Assembly (NCBI GenBank): GCA_947650365.1
Contig: CANTAL010000020.1
Coordinates: 992,001-1,056,000 of the forward strand
Reading direction: 5' to 3'
DNA length: 64,000 nt
DNA from: Chamaelirium japonicum
Taxonomy: Eukaryota; Streptophyta; Magnoliopsida; Liliales; Melanthiaceae
The notes below the pieces were generated by a model. The model saw only the letters and a program-made list of their open reading frames with translations. It searched no databases and was not told where the DNA came from. Both the position numbers and the translations under genes were made by a program. Of this stretch, positions 37,800 through 51,779 are shown piece by piece (the stretch's first letter is position 1; each line of letters starts with the position of its first letter).

Positions 37800-39409
37800 T
37801 TTCCATAGATTACTTAGGCCCTAAGTTAGCTTACCCTATAAATAATATATAACCCCTTTAGGGTGGGGCATGTTTAACGGCTCTCTCTTTCTACTATCTC
37901 ATAACACGTTATCAGTATGAACATGTCGAGCCCAGCGACTAGTCGCAAGAAAACGGAGAGAGAAACAAAGACATAAAAGAGAGAAGAACAGAGAAGAGAA
38001 TGGAGAGATAAACGAAGAAAGAAGAGAGAAGAAGTCCTATTCTAGTCCATTGGCCCCGGGTATATATATAAAGTAAGAAGGAATCTAAATTCCAAAACTC
38101 CACTTCTCAATAATATAATTAAATCTCTCCGTTCTCTTCTATCTTCTCCCATGGATTAGGGTTTACCATAGATTGCTTAGGCACTAAGTAAGCTTACCCT
38201 ATAAATAATATACGACCCCTTTAGAGTAGGGCATGTTTGATGGCTCTAACTTTTTCCCATCTCACAATACGTTATCAGCACGAACATGTCTAGCCCAACC
38301 GACCAGTCATAAGAAAATGGAGAGAGAAACGAAAATAGAAGATGAGAGAAGAGAACGGAGAGATAAATAAAAAGAGAAGAGAGAATACGTCATGCTCCAG
38401 TCCATTCGCCATGGGTATAGGTATAAAGTAAGAAGGAATCTAAATTTCAAAACTCCACTTCTCAATAGTGTCTTCTAAAGGTTATTATGATTATCATAGT
38501 AATGTTACTATAATTTTTTTAATTAAATTAATTGTTTTATTAAAACGAAGAAAGAAAAAAATTTACTATGATAATCGTAATAACGTTGAGATGATACTAT
38601 TGAGAAATCTCCACTTCTCAATAATATAATTAAATCTCTCCGTTCTTTTCTATCTTCTCCCAAGGATTAGGTTTTCTTATGGATTACTTAGGCCCTAAGT
38701 AAGATTACCTTATAAATAATATATGACCCCTTTAGGGTGGGGCACGTTTGATGGGTCTCTTTCTTTCTCTCATCTTACAATATATTTTCAGCACGAACAT
38801 GTCGAGCCCAGCTGACCCATCACAAGAAACTAGATAGAAAAACGAAGATAGAAATAGAGTTTTGGAATTTAGATTTCTTCTTACTTCACACCTATACCCA
38901 TGGCCAATTGAATAGAGCAGGAGTTCTTCTCTCTTCTCTCTTCATTTATCTCTCCATTCTCTTTATCTTTCTTTTCTGTCTTCATTAAACTCTACTTCTT
39001 TTCTCAATAAATGGAGAGAGAAATGAAGACAGAAGAGAGAAAAGAACGGAGAGATAAACGAAGAGAGAAGAGAGAAGAAGTCCTACTCCAGTCCATTGGC
39101 TATGGGTCTAGGTGTGAAGTTCTCTCTTCTATCTTTGTTTAGCTCTTCGTTCTCTTCTTTCTTCTTTTGTCTTCATTTTTCTCTCTGTTTTTCTTACGAC
39201 TGGTCGACTGGGCTTGATATATTCGTGCTGATAACATATTATGAGATGGAAGAAAGAGAGAGCCGTCAAATAAGAAGTGGAGTTTTGGAATTTAGATTCC
39301 TTCTTACTTAACACCTATACCCATGGATAATGGACTGGAGCAGGACTTCTTATCTCTTCTTTCTTTGTTTATCTCTATATTCTCTTCTATCTTATTCTCC
39401 TTACTCACA
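37800..39409. repeat. Array block present in duplicate B but not in A
   Basis: Forward units with sites near 37910, 38270 and 38790 and one reverse unit near 39220. At the matching place in the 17.8-27.4 kb copy the sequence passes from the three-part fusion almost straight to the unit at 21050. Confidence 0.7.
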
Positions 39410-42400
39410 ACAGTAATTAGCATGAACATATCGAGCCCAGCCGACTACTATTTAGAATTTAACTAAATTATTTAAATATATTATTTAAATTATTTATCTC
39501 TCTATTCTCTTCACTCTTTTTTTCTCTTTTCTGTCTTCATTTCTCTTTCTAGTTTCTTGTGACTGATCGGCTGGGCTCGATATGATCATGCTGATAACAA
39601 GTTATGAGAAAAAAAAAAGAAGAGAAAAAAGAAGGAAGAGATAAACGAAAAAAGAAGAGAGAAGAAGTACTACTCCAGTCAATTCGCCACGGGTATAGGT
39701 GTGAAGTAAGAAGGAATCTAAATTCTAAAACACCACTTCTAAATAATATAATTAAATCTCTCCATTCTCTTCTCTCTTCTCCCATGGATTAGAGTTTCCC
39801 ATAGATTGCTTAGGACCTGAGTAAGCTTACCCTATAAATAATATACGACCCTTTTAGGGTGGGGCACGTTTGACGACTTTTTCTTTCTCTCATCTCATAA
39901 CACTTTATCAGCACGAACATGTTGAGCCCAGCTGACCAGTCATAAGAAAACAGAAAGAGAAACGAAGATAGAAGTAGAGTTTTGGAATTTAAATTCCTTC
40001 TTACTTCACACCTATACCCGTGGACAATAGACTAGAGCAGGACTTCTTCACTCTTCTCTCTTTGTTTATCTCTCATTTCTCTTTTCTCTTCTTCTCTCAC
40101 TTCTATCTACATTTCTCTATTCGTTTATTGAGAGAAGAAGAGGAGTTTAACAAAGACAGAAGAGAGATAAAAAGTGAGAAGAGAACGGAGAGATAAATAA
40201 AGAGAAAAGAGAGAACTTCACACCTATACCCGTGACCAATGGACTGAAGCAGGACTTCTTCTCTCTTCTCTCTTTATTTATCTCTCTATTTTCTTCTCCC
40301 TTTTTCTTTCTCTTATGTCTTTGTTTCTCTATCTGTTTATATAGCGAAGAAGTAGAGTTTAACGAAGACAGAAGAGAGATAAGAAGCAAGAATAGAACAT
40401 AGAGATAAATAAAGAGAGAAGAGAGAAGATGTCCTGCTCCAGTCCGTTGGTCATGGGTATAAGTGTGAAGTAAGAAGGAATCTAAATACCAAAACTCCAC
40501 TCTGTTTTCGTTTCTCTTACTGTTTTCTTGCGACTGGTCGGCTGGGCTCGACATATTCGTGCTGACAACATATTGTGAGATGAGAGAAAGGGAGAGTCGT
40601 CTAACATGCCCTACCCTAAAGTGGTCGTATATTATTTATATGGAAAGCTTACTTAGGGCCTAAGCAATATATGGGAAACCCTAATCCATAGACAAAGAGA
40701 AAAGAAAACAGGGAGATTTAATTATATTATTAAGAAGTGGAGTTTTTGAATTTAGATTCCTTCTTACCGTACATCTATACCCGTGGCGAATGGACTGGAA
40801 CATGACTTCTGCTCTCTTCGTTTGTCTCTCCGCTCTCTTCTCTCTTCTCACGACACGTTATCAATATGAACATGTCGAGCCCAACCGACTAGTCATAAGA
40901 AAACGGAGCGAGAAATGATGATAGAAGAGAGAGAAGATAACGGAGACATAAATGAAGAGGAAAGATAGAAGAACTCCTGCTCCAGTCCATTAGCCACACG
41001 TATAGTTGTGAAGTAAGAAGGAATCTAAATTCAAAATCTCCACATAAGAGAGATAAAAAGAGAGAAGAGAAAGAAGAGAAAAATAAAGAGAGGAGAGAAG
41101 AGAGAAGAAGTCCTACTCCAGTCCATTGGCCACGGGTATAGATATAGCGTATGAAGGAATCTAAATTCCTAAACTCCCCTTCTGTCTTTGTTTCTCTCTC
41201 CGTTTTCTTATGACTGGTCAGCTGGGCTCGACATGTTCTTACTGATAACATGTTATGAGATGGGAGAAAGAGAGAGTCGTTAAACGTGCCCCACCCTAAA
41301 AGGGTCGTATATTATTTATAGGGTAAGCTTCCTTAGGGCCTAAGCAATCTATAGGAAATCCTAATCCATAGGAGATATCCGACAGTGGACAGACATCCTT
41401 CATATTTCACACCTATACCCGTGGCCAATAGAATAGAGCAAGACTTCTTTTCTCTTCTCTCTTCATTTATCTCTTCGTTCTCTTCTCTTTGTTTCTCTCA
41501 TCTCACCACACGTTATCAGTACGAACATGTCGTGGCCAACCGTCTAGTCACAAGAAAACAGAGAGTGAAACAAAGACAACAGAGAGAGAAGAAGAGAGAA
41601 GAGAACGAAGAGATAAATGAAGAGAAAAAAGAGAAGAAGTCCTACTCAAGTCCATTAGCCACGAGTTTAGGTATGAAGTAAGAAGGATGGCTGTCCTCCG
41701 TCGGATCTCTCCCATGGATTTGGATTTCCTACATATTTCTTTGGCCCTAATTAATCTTACCCTATAAATAATATACGACCCCTTTAGGGAGGGGCACGTT
41801 TGATGGCTCTCTCTTTCTTCCAGCTCATAACACGTTATCAGCACGAAAATATCAAGCCCAACTGACTAGTCACAAGAAAACGGAGAGAGAAACAAAGATA
41901 GAAATGGAGTTTTGGAATTTAGATTCCTTCTTACTTCACACCTATACCCATGGCCAATGGACTGGAGTAGGACTTCTTCTCTTTTTACTTTATTTATCTC
42001 TCTGTTCTCTTCTCTCTCTTTATAGAGTTTCAGAATTTAGATTCATTCTTACTTCACACCTATACCCGTGGCCAATGGACTGGACCATGACTTCTTTTCT
42101 CTTCTCTCTTCGTTTATCTCTCCGTTCTCTTCTCTCTTCTTCTCTCACTTCTATCTTTGTTTCTCTTTCCATTTTTTTATGATAGGTCGGCTGGGCTAGA
42201 TATGTTTGTGCTGATAATATGTTATGACAAGTGAGAAAAGGACAAATAGATAAACGAAAAGAGAAGAGAAAAGAAGTCCTGCTTTTGTCCATTCACCACG
42301 GGTATAGGTGTGAAGTAAGAAAAAATCTAAATTCCAAAACTCCACTTCTCAATAATATAATTAAATCTCTTATTTCTCTTCTCTCTTCTCCCATGGGTTA

Positions 42401-43559
42401 GGGTTTCCTATAGATTGGTTAGGCCCTAAGTAAGCTTATCCTATAAATAATATACGGCCTCTTTAGGGTGGGGCACATTTGACGACTCTCTCTTTATCCC
42501 ATCTTATAATACGTTATCAGCACGAACATGTCAAGCCCAGCTGACTAGTCATAAGAAAACGGAGAGAGAAATGAAGACAGAAGAGAGAAAAGAAGAAAGA
42601 AGAGAACAGAGAGATAAACAAAGATAGAAGAGAGAAGAAGTCCTACTCCAGTCCATTGGCCACGGGTATAGATTTGAAGTAAGAAGGAATCAAAATTCCA
42701 AAACTCTACTTCTTAATTTTTATATGACCCTTGATGATAAGACACGTTTGACAGATCTCTCTTTCTCAGATCACACAACACGTTATCTACACGAACATGT
42801 CGAGCCCACCCGACCAGTCACAAGAAAATAGAAAGAGAAACAAAGATAGAAGGGAGAGAAGACAAGAGAAGAGAACAGAGAGATAAACGAAGAGAGAAGA
42901 AGTCCTGCTCCAGTACATTAGCCATGGGTATAGTAATGAAGTAAGAAGGAATCTGAATTCAATAACTCCACTTTTCAATAATATAATTAAATATCTCTGT
43001 TCTCTTCTCTTTTCTTCTATGGATTAGGATTTCCCATAGATTATTTAAGCCCTAAGTAAGTGTACCCTATAAATAATACATGACCCCTTTAGGGTAGGGC
43101 ATGTTTGACGGCTCTATCCCTTTCTCCAAAATCATAACACGTTATCAGCACGAACATGTCGAGCCCAGCCGACCAGTCGTAAGAAAATGGAGAGAGAAAC
43201 AAAGACAGAAGAGAGAAAAAAAGGGAGAAAAGAACGGAGAGATAAATGAAGAGAAAAGAAGTCATGCTCCAGTCTATTGGCCATGGGTATAGGTGTAAAG
43301 TAAGATGGAATCTAAATTCCAAAAGTCCACTTTTGTCTTCGTTTTTCTCTCCGTTTTCTTGTGACTAGTCGGCTAGGCTCAATACGTTCATGCTGATAGC
43401 ATATCTAGTATAATTAAGAAGGAATCTAAATTCCAAAACTTCACTTCTTAAAAATATAATTAAATTTTTTTGTTCTCTTCTCTCTTCTAGCTCATATAGA
43501 TTAGGGTTTCACATAGATTGCTTAGGCCCTAAGTAAGCTTACCCTATAAATAATAAAAT
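39410..43559. repeat. Array block: alternating units (duplicate B)
   Basis: Forward sites lie near 39415, 39905, 40858, 41512, 41837, 42520, 42785 and 43140. Reverse sites lie near 39590, 40555, 41235, 42210 and 43390. Orientation pattern and odd links match 21.23-25.3 kb unit by unit. Confidence 0.75.
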
Positions 43560-46500
43560 AAATAAATAAAATAAAATAAATAAGTATTAATAGAAAAGAG
43601 ATAGAAAATTATTTTAAACTAGAAAGAGCAGGACTTCTTTTCTCTCCTCTCTTCGTTTATCTTTCCATTCTCTTTTTTCTTTCTCTCATCTCATAACATT
43701 ATCAGCACGAATATATCAAGCCTAGCCGACCAGTCGCAAGAAAACAGAGAGAGAAACGAAGACAGAGGTAGAGTTTTCGAATTTAGATTTTTTCTTACTT
43801 TATACTTATACCTATGGCTAATGAACTGGAGCGGGACTTCTTCTCTCTTCTATCTTTGTTTATCTCTCCGTTCTCTTCTCTCTTCTTCTCTCTCTTCTAT
43901 CTTTGTTTCTCTCTCCATTTTTTTACGACTGGTCGGTTGGGCTCGATATGTTCGTGCTGATAACATGTTGTAAGATGGGAGAAAAAGAGGACCGTCAAGC
44001 ATGCCCCACCCTAAAGGTGTCGTATATTATTTATAGGGTCAGTTTACTTAGGGCCTAAGCAATCTACGAGAAACCCTAATCCATAGGAGAGGTCCGACGG
44101 TGGATAGCAATCCGATAGAACGATCTCTCAACAATTGTAATGTTTGATATTTTTTTGAAGAAAAATGTAAAATATTTTTAAAGCAAAAAATTTGAGTGTG
44201 CCTCATCCTCTTTCTTTACTTCCTATTATTTAATTAATTTAATTCTTTAAAAAATTAAATAGTTAAATAATTAAATAACTAAATAAATATTTAATTATCT
44301 TCTCTCTTCTCACTTTATTTTATTACTATAATAATTAAGTGGAATATTGTTACTATAATTTTTTTAATTAAATTAATAGTTTAATTAAAACGAAGAGGAG
44401 AGAATTTACTATGATAATCATAGTAACGTTGAGATGATACTATTGAGAAGTGGAGTTTTAGAATTTAGATTTCTTTTTACTTCACACCTATACCCGTGGC
44501 GAATGGATTCGAGTAGGACTTCCTCTCTCTTCTCTCTTATTTATCTTTGTTTAAATTATTTAATAATTTAAAAAATTTATAAATTATGTTTTTAGTAAAA
44601 TAATTAATTCTAAAAAACAAATTTTTTGCTTTAAAAATAATTAATATTTTTTAAAAATAATTTAAAACATTACAACTGCTATAAGATCTTTCGATCGGTT
44701 GGCTGCCCACCATCTGATCTCTCTAATGGATTAGGGTTTCCTATAGATTGCTTTGGCCCTAAGTAAGCTAATCCTATAAATAAAATATGACCCTTTTAGG
44801 GTGGGGCATGTTTGACGGCTCTCTTTTTCTCCCATCTCACAACACATTATTAGCACGAACATGTCGAGCCCCATGAAATCTAATTAAATAAATATTTAAT
44901 TAATTACAGAACTTCTTCTCTCTTCTCTTTTCGATATGTTCGTACTGATAATGTGTTTTGAGATGGGAGAAAGAAAGAGCCATCAAATATGCCCCACCCT
45001 AAAGGGGTCATATAATCTTTAAAGAAGAGAGAAGAGAACGGAAAGATAAACGAAGAAAGAAGAGAGAAGAACTCCTACTCCAGTCCATTGGCCACGGGTA
45101 TAGTTATAAAGTAAGAAGGAAGCTAAATTCCAAAACTCCACTTCTCAATATTTATACGACCCATCAGATCTCTACCAACTCTTTATTTATTATAGTTATT
45201 TAATCTCACAATACGTTATCAGTATGAACATATCAAGTCCAGTCGACCAGTCACAAGAAAACAGAGAAAGAAACGAAGACAGAAGAAAGAGAAGAAGAGA
45301 ACAGAGAGATAAACAAAGAGAAAAGAGAGAAAGAGTCCTGCGCTGGTCCATTGGCCACGGGTATAGGTGTAAAGAAAGAAAGAATATAAATTCCAAAACT
45401 CTACTTCTGTCTTCGTTTCTCTCTCTGTTTTCTTATGACTGGTCAGCTCGGCTTGACATGTTCGTGCTGATAACGTGTTATGAGATGGGAGAAAGAGAGA
45501 GCTATCAAATATGCCCCACCCTAAAGGGGTCGTATAAATATTAAGAAGTGGAGTTTTGGAATTTATATTCCTTCTTACTTTACACCTATATCCGTGGTCA
45601 ATAGACTGGAGAGGCCACAAGTATATTATTTATTAGGTAAGATTACTTTGGGCCTAAGAAATCCCTTAGAGATTACTTAGGGCATAAGCAGGACTTCTTT
45701 TTGTTTCTCTCTTTGTTTATCTCACTGTTCTTTTCTCTCTTTCTCCCATCTCATAACACGTTATCAGTACTAATATATCTAGCCCAGCCGACCAGTCACA
45801 AGAAAACAAAAAGAGAAGAGACGACAAAAGAGAGAGAAGAAGAGAGAAAAGAACGGAAATATTTAATTATATTATTAAGAACTAGAGTTTTGGAATTTAG
45901 ATTCCTTCTTAATTCACACCTATACCTTGGCGAATGGATTGGAGTAGGACTTCTTCTCTATTCTCTCTTCGTTTGTCTCTCTGTTCTCTTCTCTCTTTTC
46001 TGTTCTGAATGGGAGAGATTATTTAACTAATATTATTTTTAGTCCTGCTCTATATTTAATCTCTTTTTAGTCATGCCAATGAACTAGAACAAGACTTTTT
46101 TCTTTTCCCTTTTCATTTATCTCTCCGTTCTCTTCTCTCTTCTTCTCTCCCACTTCTGTCTTCGTTTCTCTCTCTATTTTCTTGCGACTGGTCGGCTGGG
46201 CTCGATATGTTCATGCTGATAACGTGTTATAAGATGGGAGAAAGAAAAAGCCGTCAAACATGCTCCACCCTAAAGGGATAGTATATTATTTTTAGGGTAA
46301 GCTTACTTAGGACCTAAGTAATCTATAGGAAACCCTAATCTATGGGAGAGATTCGACGGTGGACAACCATCCTTCTTACTTCATACCTATACCCGTGGTG
46401 AATGGACTGGAGCTGGACTTATTTTCTCTTCTTCGCTTTCTAATTATCAGATAGCTGTCCACAATCGGATCTCTCCCATGGATTAGGATTTCGTATAGAT

Positions 46501-46599
46501 TGCATAGGCCCTAACTAAGAAGAAGTGCTGCTCTAGTCCATTAGCCATGGGTATAGGTGTGAAGTAAGAAGAAATCTAAATTTGAAAACTCCACTTCTC
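43560..46599. repeat. Array block: convergent pairs and AT segments (end of duplicate B)
   Basis: Forward sites lie near 43705, 44850, 45213 and 45765; reverse sites near 43955, 44943, 45465 and 46215. AT segments lie at 44130-44430 and 44540-44680. Agreement with the first copy ends near 45530. The dyad part GATTACTTTGGGCC is repeated around 45640-45690. Confidence 0.7.
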
Positions 46600-49259
46600 A
46601 ATAGTATCATCTCAACGTTATTATAATTATCATATTAATGTTCCTATAATTTTTTAAATTAAATTAAAATTTTATTTAATTATTAAATAATTAAATAATT
46701 TAGTTTTTAGTAAAATAATTAATTTATTTAATTATTTAAATATCTAATTATTTAATTAAATTTATTATTTAATTTATTTATTAGTATTTAATTATTAAAT
46801 AATTAAATTAGGTAACTATTTAATTATTTAAATTATTCAATAAATAAATAATGATTTAATTATATAATTAATTTATTAATTTATTTTATTAGTTATTTCT
46901 TTAATTATTATTTTATTTATAAATAATTAAATAATTAGTCAATTATTTAAACGGAGTGATAGAACGTAGAGATAAATAATAGTGCCCCACCCTAAAGAAA
47001 ATTTATAATAACATTGATTATTTCAGGTTCATGCTTAAAAAAGAGAGAGCCGTCAAATATGCCCCACCCTAAGGGGTCCTATATTATTTATTGAGAAGTT
47101 GAGTTTTGGAATTTAGACTCCTTCTTACTTCACACTACTTCACACCTATACCCGGGGCTAATGGACTGGAGTAGAGCTTCTTCTCTCTTTGTTTCTCTCT
47201 CTATTTTCTTGTGACTGGTCAGCTGGGCTCGACATGTTCATACTGATAACGTATTGTGAGATGGGAGAAAGAGAGATCTGTCAAACATGCCCTACCCTAA
47301 TTAGATTTCTTCTTACTTCACACCTATATCTGTGACCAATGGACTGGAGTAGGACTTCTTCTCTCTCTTTTCTTTATTTATCTCTCTGTTCTCTTCTCTC
47401 TCTTCTGAGGAGTTTTGGAATTTAGATTCATTCTTACTTCACACCTATACCTGTGGCTAATGAACTAGAGTAGGTCTTCTTCTCTCTTCTCTTATTATTT
47501 ATCTCCCAGTTCTCTTATCTCTTCTTCTCGCTCTTTTGTCTTCATTTCTCTCTTCATTTTCTTGTGACTGGTCTGCTGGGCTCGACATGCTCATGCTGAT
47601 AACGTGTTATGATGTGGGAGAAAGAGAGAGCCATCAAACGTGCCCCACTCTAAAATGATAATATATTATTTATAGGGTAAGCTTACTTAGGACCTAAGCA
47701 ATCTATGGGAAACCATAATCCATGGGAGAGATCCGACGGTGGATAGTCATCCTTCTTACTTTACACCTATACCCATGGTGAATGGACTGGAACAGGACAT
47801 CTTCTCTCTTCTTCTCTCTCTAATTATTGGATCACTATCCACCGTCAGATCTCTCCCATTGATTAGGGTTTCCCAAAGATTGCTTAGGCCCTAAGTAAAC
47901 TTACCCTATAAATAATTAGGACTGACCAGTCATCTCTACATTATTATAATTATCATAGTAATATTACTATAATTTTTTTAATTAAATTAGTTATTTATTT
48001 AATTATTAAATATTTAAAATAATTTAATAATTTAAATAATTAAGTTTTTAGTAAAATAATTAATTTACTTAATTATTGAATTATCTAGTTATTTAATTAA
48101 ATTTATTATTTTATTTATTTATTATTAAATAATTCATTTAGGTAACTATTTAATTATTTAAATTATTAACTAAAAAATAATTATTTAATTATATAATTAA
48201 TTTATTAATTCATTTTATTAATTATTTCTTTAATTATTATTTAACTTTAATTAAAATTTTATTTAGTGAAGAAATATATTAAATAGATTATTTACTTAAA
48301 CAAATAAATAACATATTTAAAAAAATATTTTTTTATAATCATAATAACGTTGAGATGATTTAAATAACTAATTAAAGAAATAATGATTATCATAGTAATA
48401 TTACTATTATTTAAAAAAAGTAAACTATGATAATTTAATAAATAGGGTTTCTATAATATTTCTTCGTATATTAATTAAATTAATCATCTATTCAATATTA
48501 AATAAATTATTTATTTTACTAAATACTTAATAATTAAATTATTTAAATTATTAAATTATTTAAATATTAAATAATTTAATAAATAAATAATTTAATTAAA
48601 AAAATTATAGTAATATTACTATGGTAATCATAATAACATTGAGATTATTCTTTTTTATTTAAATTATAAATAAAGAGAGAAGAGAGAAAAGTCCTGCTCC
48701 AGTCTATAAATAAAATAAATAAGCAATCTTCTATCTCACAACGCATTTCAGCACGAACATATCGAGCCCAGCCGACTAGTCACAAGAAAACGGAGAGAGA
48801 AACGAAGACAGAAGAGATAGAAGAAGAGAGAAGAGAACGGAGAGATAAACAAAGAGAGAAGAACTTCTGCTCCAGTCTATTGGGTACGAGTATAAGTGTG
48901 AAGTAAGAAGGAATCTAAATTCCAAAACTCCACTTCTAAATAGTATCATCTCAATGTTATTATGATTATCATATTAAATTCTCTTCTCTCTTTGTTTTAA
49001 TTTAACAATTAACTTAATTAAAAAAATTATAGTAGCATTATTATGATATATGAATTATTTAACTAATTATAACATTAAGGTGAATGAAGAGTAGTAGAAG
49101 AAAAAAGACCTATATTTAATTAATTGCAGGTAGAAGAGATATAAATATGGATTAGGTTTGAATATTATTTATAAAAGAGATTTAAATTTTGATTAATTGA
49201 TTACAAGACTTCTTCACTCTTTCCTCTTCTCTCTTCTCTCTTCTTTCTTCGACATGTTC
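46600..49259. repeat. AT-rich, scrambled array block
   Basis: AT segments at 46620-46950, 47940-48360 and 48360-48660 are separated by reverse units (sites near 47240 and 47595) and one forward unit (48750). Small fragments such as a lone TGCCCCACCCTAAAG at 46984 and a partial purine tail at 48675 sit between them. 46075-46940 and 47455-48300 are local duplicates. At 49020-49240 short array words are mixed with unfamiliar AT sequence. No gene is seen. Confidence 0.65.
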
Positions 49260-51779
49260 GTACTGATGATGTGTTGTAAGATAATTTAATATTTAATAAT
49301 TCTCTCTGTGTTTATCTCTCTGTTCTCTTCTCGCTTTCTCTTACCTCACAACACGTTATTAGCACGAACATGTCGAGCCCAATCGACCAGTCATAAGAAA
49401 ACAAAGAGAGAAACAAAGACAGAAGAGAGAGAAGAAGAGAGAAGAGAACTGAGAGATAAATGAAGACAGAAAAGAATGCAGAAGACATAAGAGAACGGAG
49501 ACATAAACAAAGATAGAAGAGACAAGAAGTCCTGCTCCAGTCCATTCGCCACGGGCATAAGTGTGAAGTAAGAAGGATGACTGTCCATCGTGGGATCTCT
49601 CTCATGGATTAGGGTTTCCCATAGATTGCTTAGGCCTACCCTATAAATAATATATGACTCCTGTAGAGTGGGACATATTTGACGGCTCTCACTTTCTCCC
49701 ATCTCATAATACGTTATCAGCACGAACATGTTGAGCCAAGTCGACCAATCAAAAGAAAATAGGAAGAGAAACAAGGACAGAAGTAGAGTTTTAGAATTTA
49801 TATTCTTTTTTACTTTATACCTAAATCCGTGGCAAATGGACTCGAACATGACTTCTTCTCTCTTCTATCTTCGTTTATCTCTCTGTTCTTTTCTCTCTTG
49901 TTCTCTCCCTTCTATCTTTGTTTCTCTCTCTATTTTCTTATGACTGTCGGCTGGGCTTGATATATTCGTACTGATAATGTATTATAAGAAAAGAGAAGAA
50001 AAGAGTAGAAAGAAGTAAGAAGGAATCTAAATTCTAAAACTCCACTTCTTAGTATTTATATGACCCTTTTATGGTAGCACACGTTTGACGACTCTCTCTT
50101 TCTCACATCTCACAACACATTATCAGTACGAACAAATCGAGCCCAACCGATTAGTCATAAGAAAATAGAGAAAGAAATAAAGACAGAAGTAGAGTTTTGG
50201 AATTTAGATTCCTTCTTACTTTACACCTATACTTCACACGGATATAGGTATGAAGTAAGAAGGAATCTAAATTCCCAAACTCCACAGAAGAGAGAGAAGA
50301 AGAAAGAAGAGAGAACGGAGAGAGAAACAAAGACAGAAGAGAGAGAAGAAAAAAGAAGATAACGGAGAGATAAACGAAGATAGAAGAGAGAAGAACTCCG
50401 ATTCTATTCCATTGACCACGGGTATAGGTGTGAAGTAAGAAGGAATCTAAATTCCAAAAGTTCACTTCTGTCTTTGTTTCTCTCTCCATTTTCTTGCAAC
50501 TGGTCAGCTGGGCTCGACATATTCGTGCTGATAACGTATTGTGAGATGGAAGAAAGAGAGAAGAGAACGGAGACATAAATATGACGAGCTAAAATTAAAT
50601 AAAATTTATTAAACACGTTATTAATAATTTAATTTAATAAATAATCTAAGAGATATTTAAATAATTTAAATTTATTTAAAAATTTAATTAACTAGTTATT
50701 TAATTATTTTTTTAGTATTAATAATATAAAATAAACTAATTAAATAAATATTGAGAGACAAGAGAAAAGAAGTCTTGCTCTAGTCCATTCGCCATGAGTA
50801 TAGGTGTGAAGTAAGATAGAATCTAAATTCCAAAATTCCACAGAAGAGAAAGAAGAAAAGAGAAGAGAATGGAGAGATAAATAAAGAGAGAAGAGAGAAG
50901 AAGTCATACTCCAATCAATTGGCCACAGGTATATGTATGAAGTAGGAAGGAATCTAAATTCCAAAACTCCACAGAAGAGAGAGAAGAAGAGAAAAAAAAA
51001 TAGAGAAAGAAACAAAAACAGAAGAGAGAGAAGAAGAGAGAAGAAAACGTAAAGATAAATGAAGAGAGAAGAAAGAAGAAGTCCTACTCCAGTCCATTAG
51101 CCGTGGGTATAGGTGTGAAGTAAGAAGGAATCTAAATTCCAAAACTCCACTTCGCAATAGTATCATCTCGACGTTATTATGATTATCATAGTAATGTTAC
51201 AATAATTTTTTTAATTAAAATTAACCATTTATTTATTTATTAAATATTTTAAATAATTTAATAATTTAATAATAAAGTTTTTAGTAAAATAATTAATTAA
51301 ATATAATTGTTATAGTATAAATAGTTATTGAATTATCGAAATAAAATAAATTATTGCAAAATGGAGTTTTTGAAATTTAGTTTCCTTCTTACTTCACACC
51401 TATACCCGTGGCCAATGGACTGGAGCATGACTTCTTCTTTCTTTATTTATCTCTTTGTTCTCTTCTCTCTTCTTTTCGCATTTCTATGGAGTTTTGAAAT
51501 TTAGATTCCTACATAATTCATACCTATACCCATGGCGAATGGACTGGAGCACGACTTCTTATCTTCTCTCTCAATATTTATTTAATTAGTTTACTTTATA
51601 TTGTTAATATTAAAAAATAATTAAATAACTAGATAATTAAATAATTAAATTAATTAATTATTTTGCTAAAAACATAATTATTAAATTATCTAATTATTAA
51701 ATTATTTAATAATTAAATAAATAATTATAGTAATATTACTATGATAATCATAATAACGTTGAGATGATACTATTGAGAA
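49260..51779. repeat. Array block: mixed units and AT segments
   Basis: Forward sites lie near 49350, 49710 and 50120; reverse sites near 49965 and 50520. Forward purine-only units spaced about 190 bp lie at 50760-51150. AT segments at 50585-50750, 51180-51360 and 51590-51750 include AGTAATATTACT at 51729-51740. Confidence 0.7.

Noticed and set aside
28871-51740. Integrated geminivirus-like DNA, suggested by repeated TAATATTAC
   Set aside because: The nonamer is part of a wholly AT palindrome with no GC-rich stem, no iterons and no Rep coding sequence nearby, so chance within AT-rich repeat DNA is more likely.
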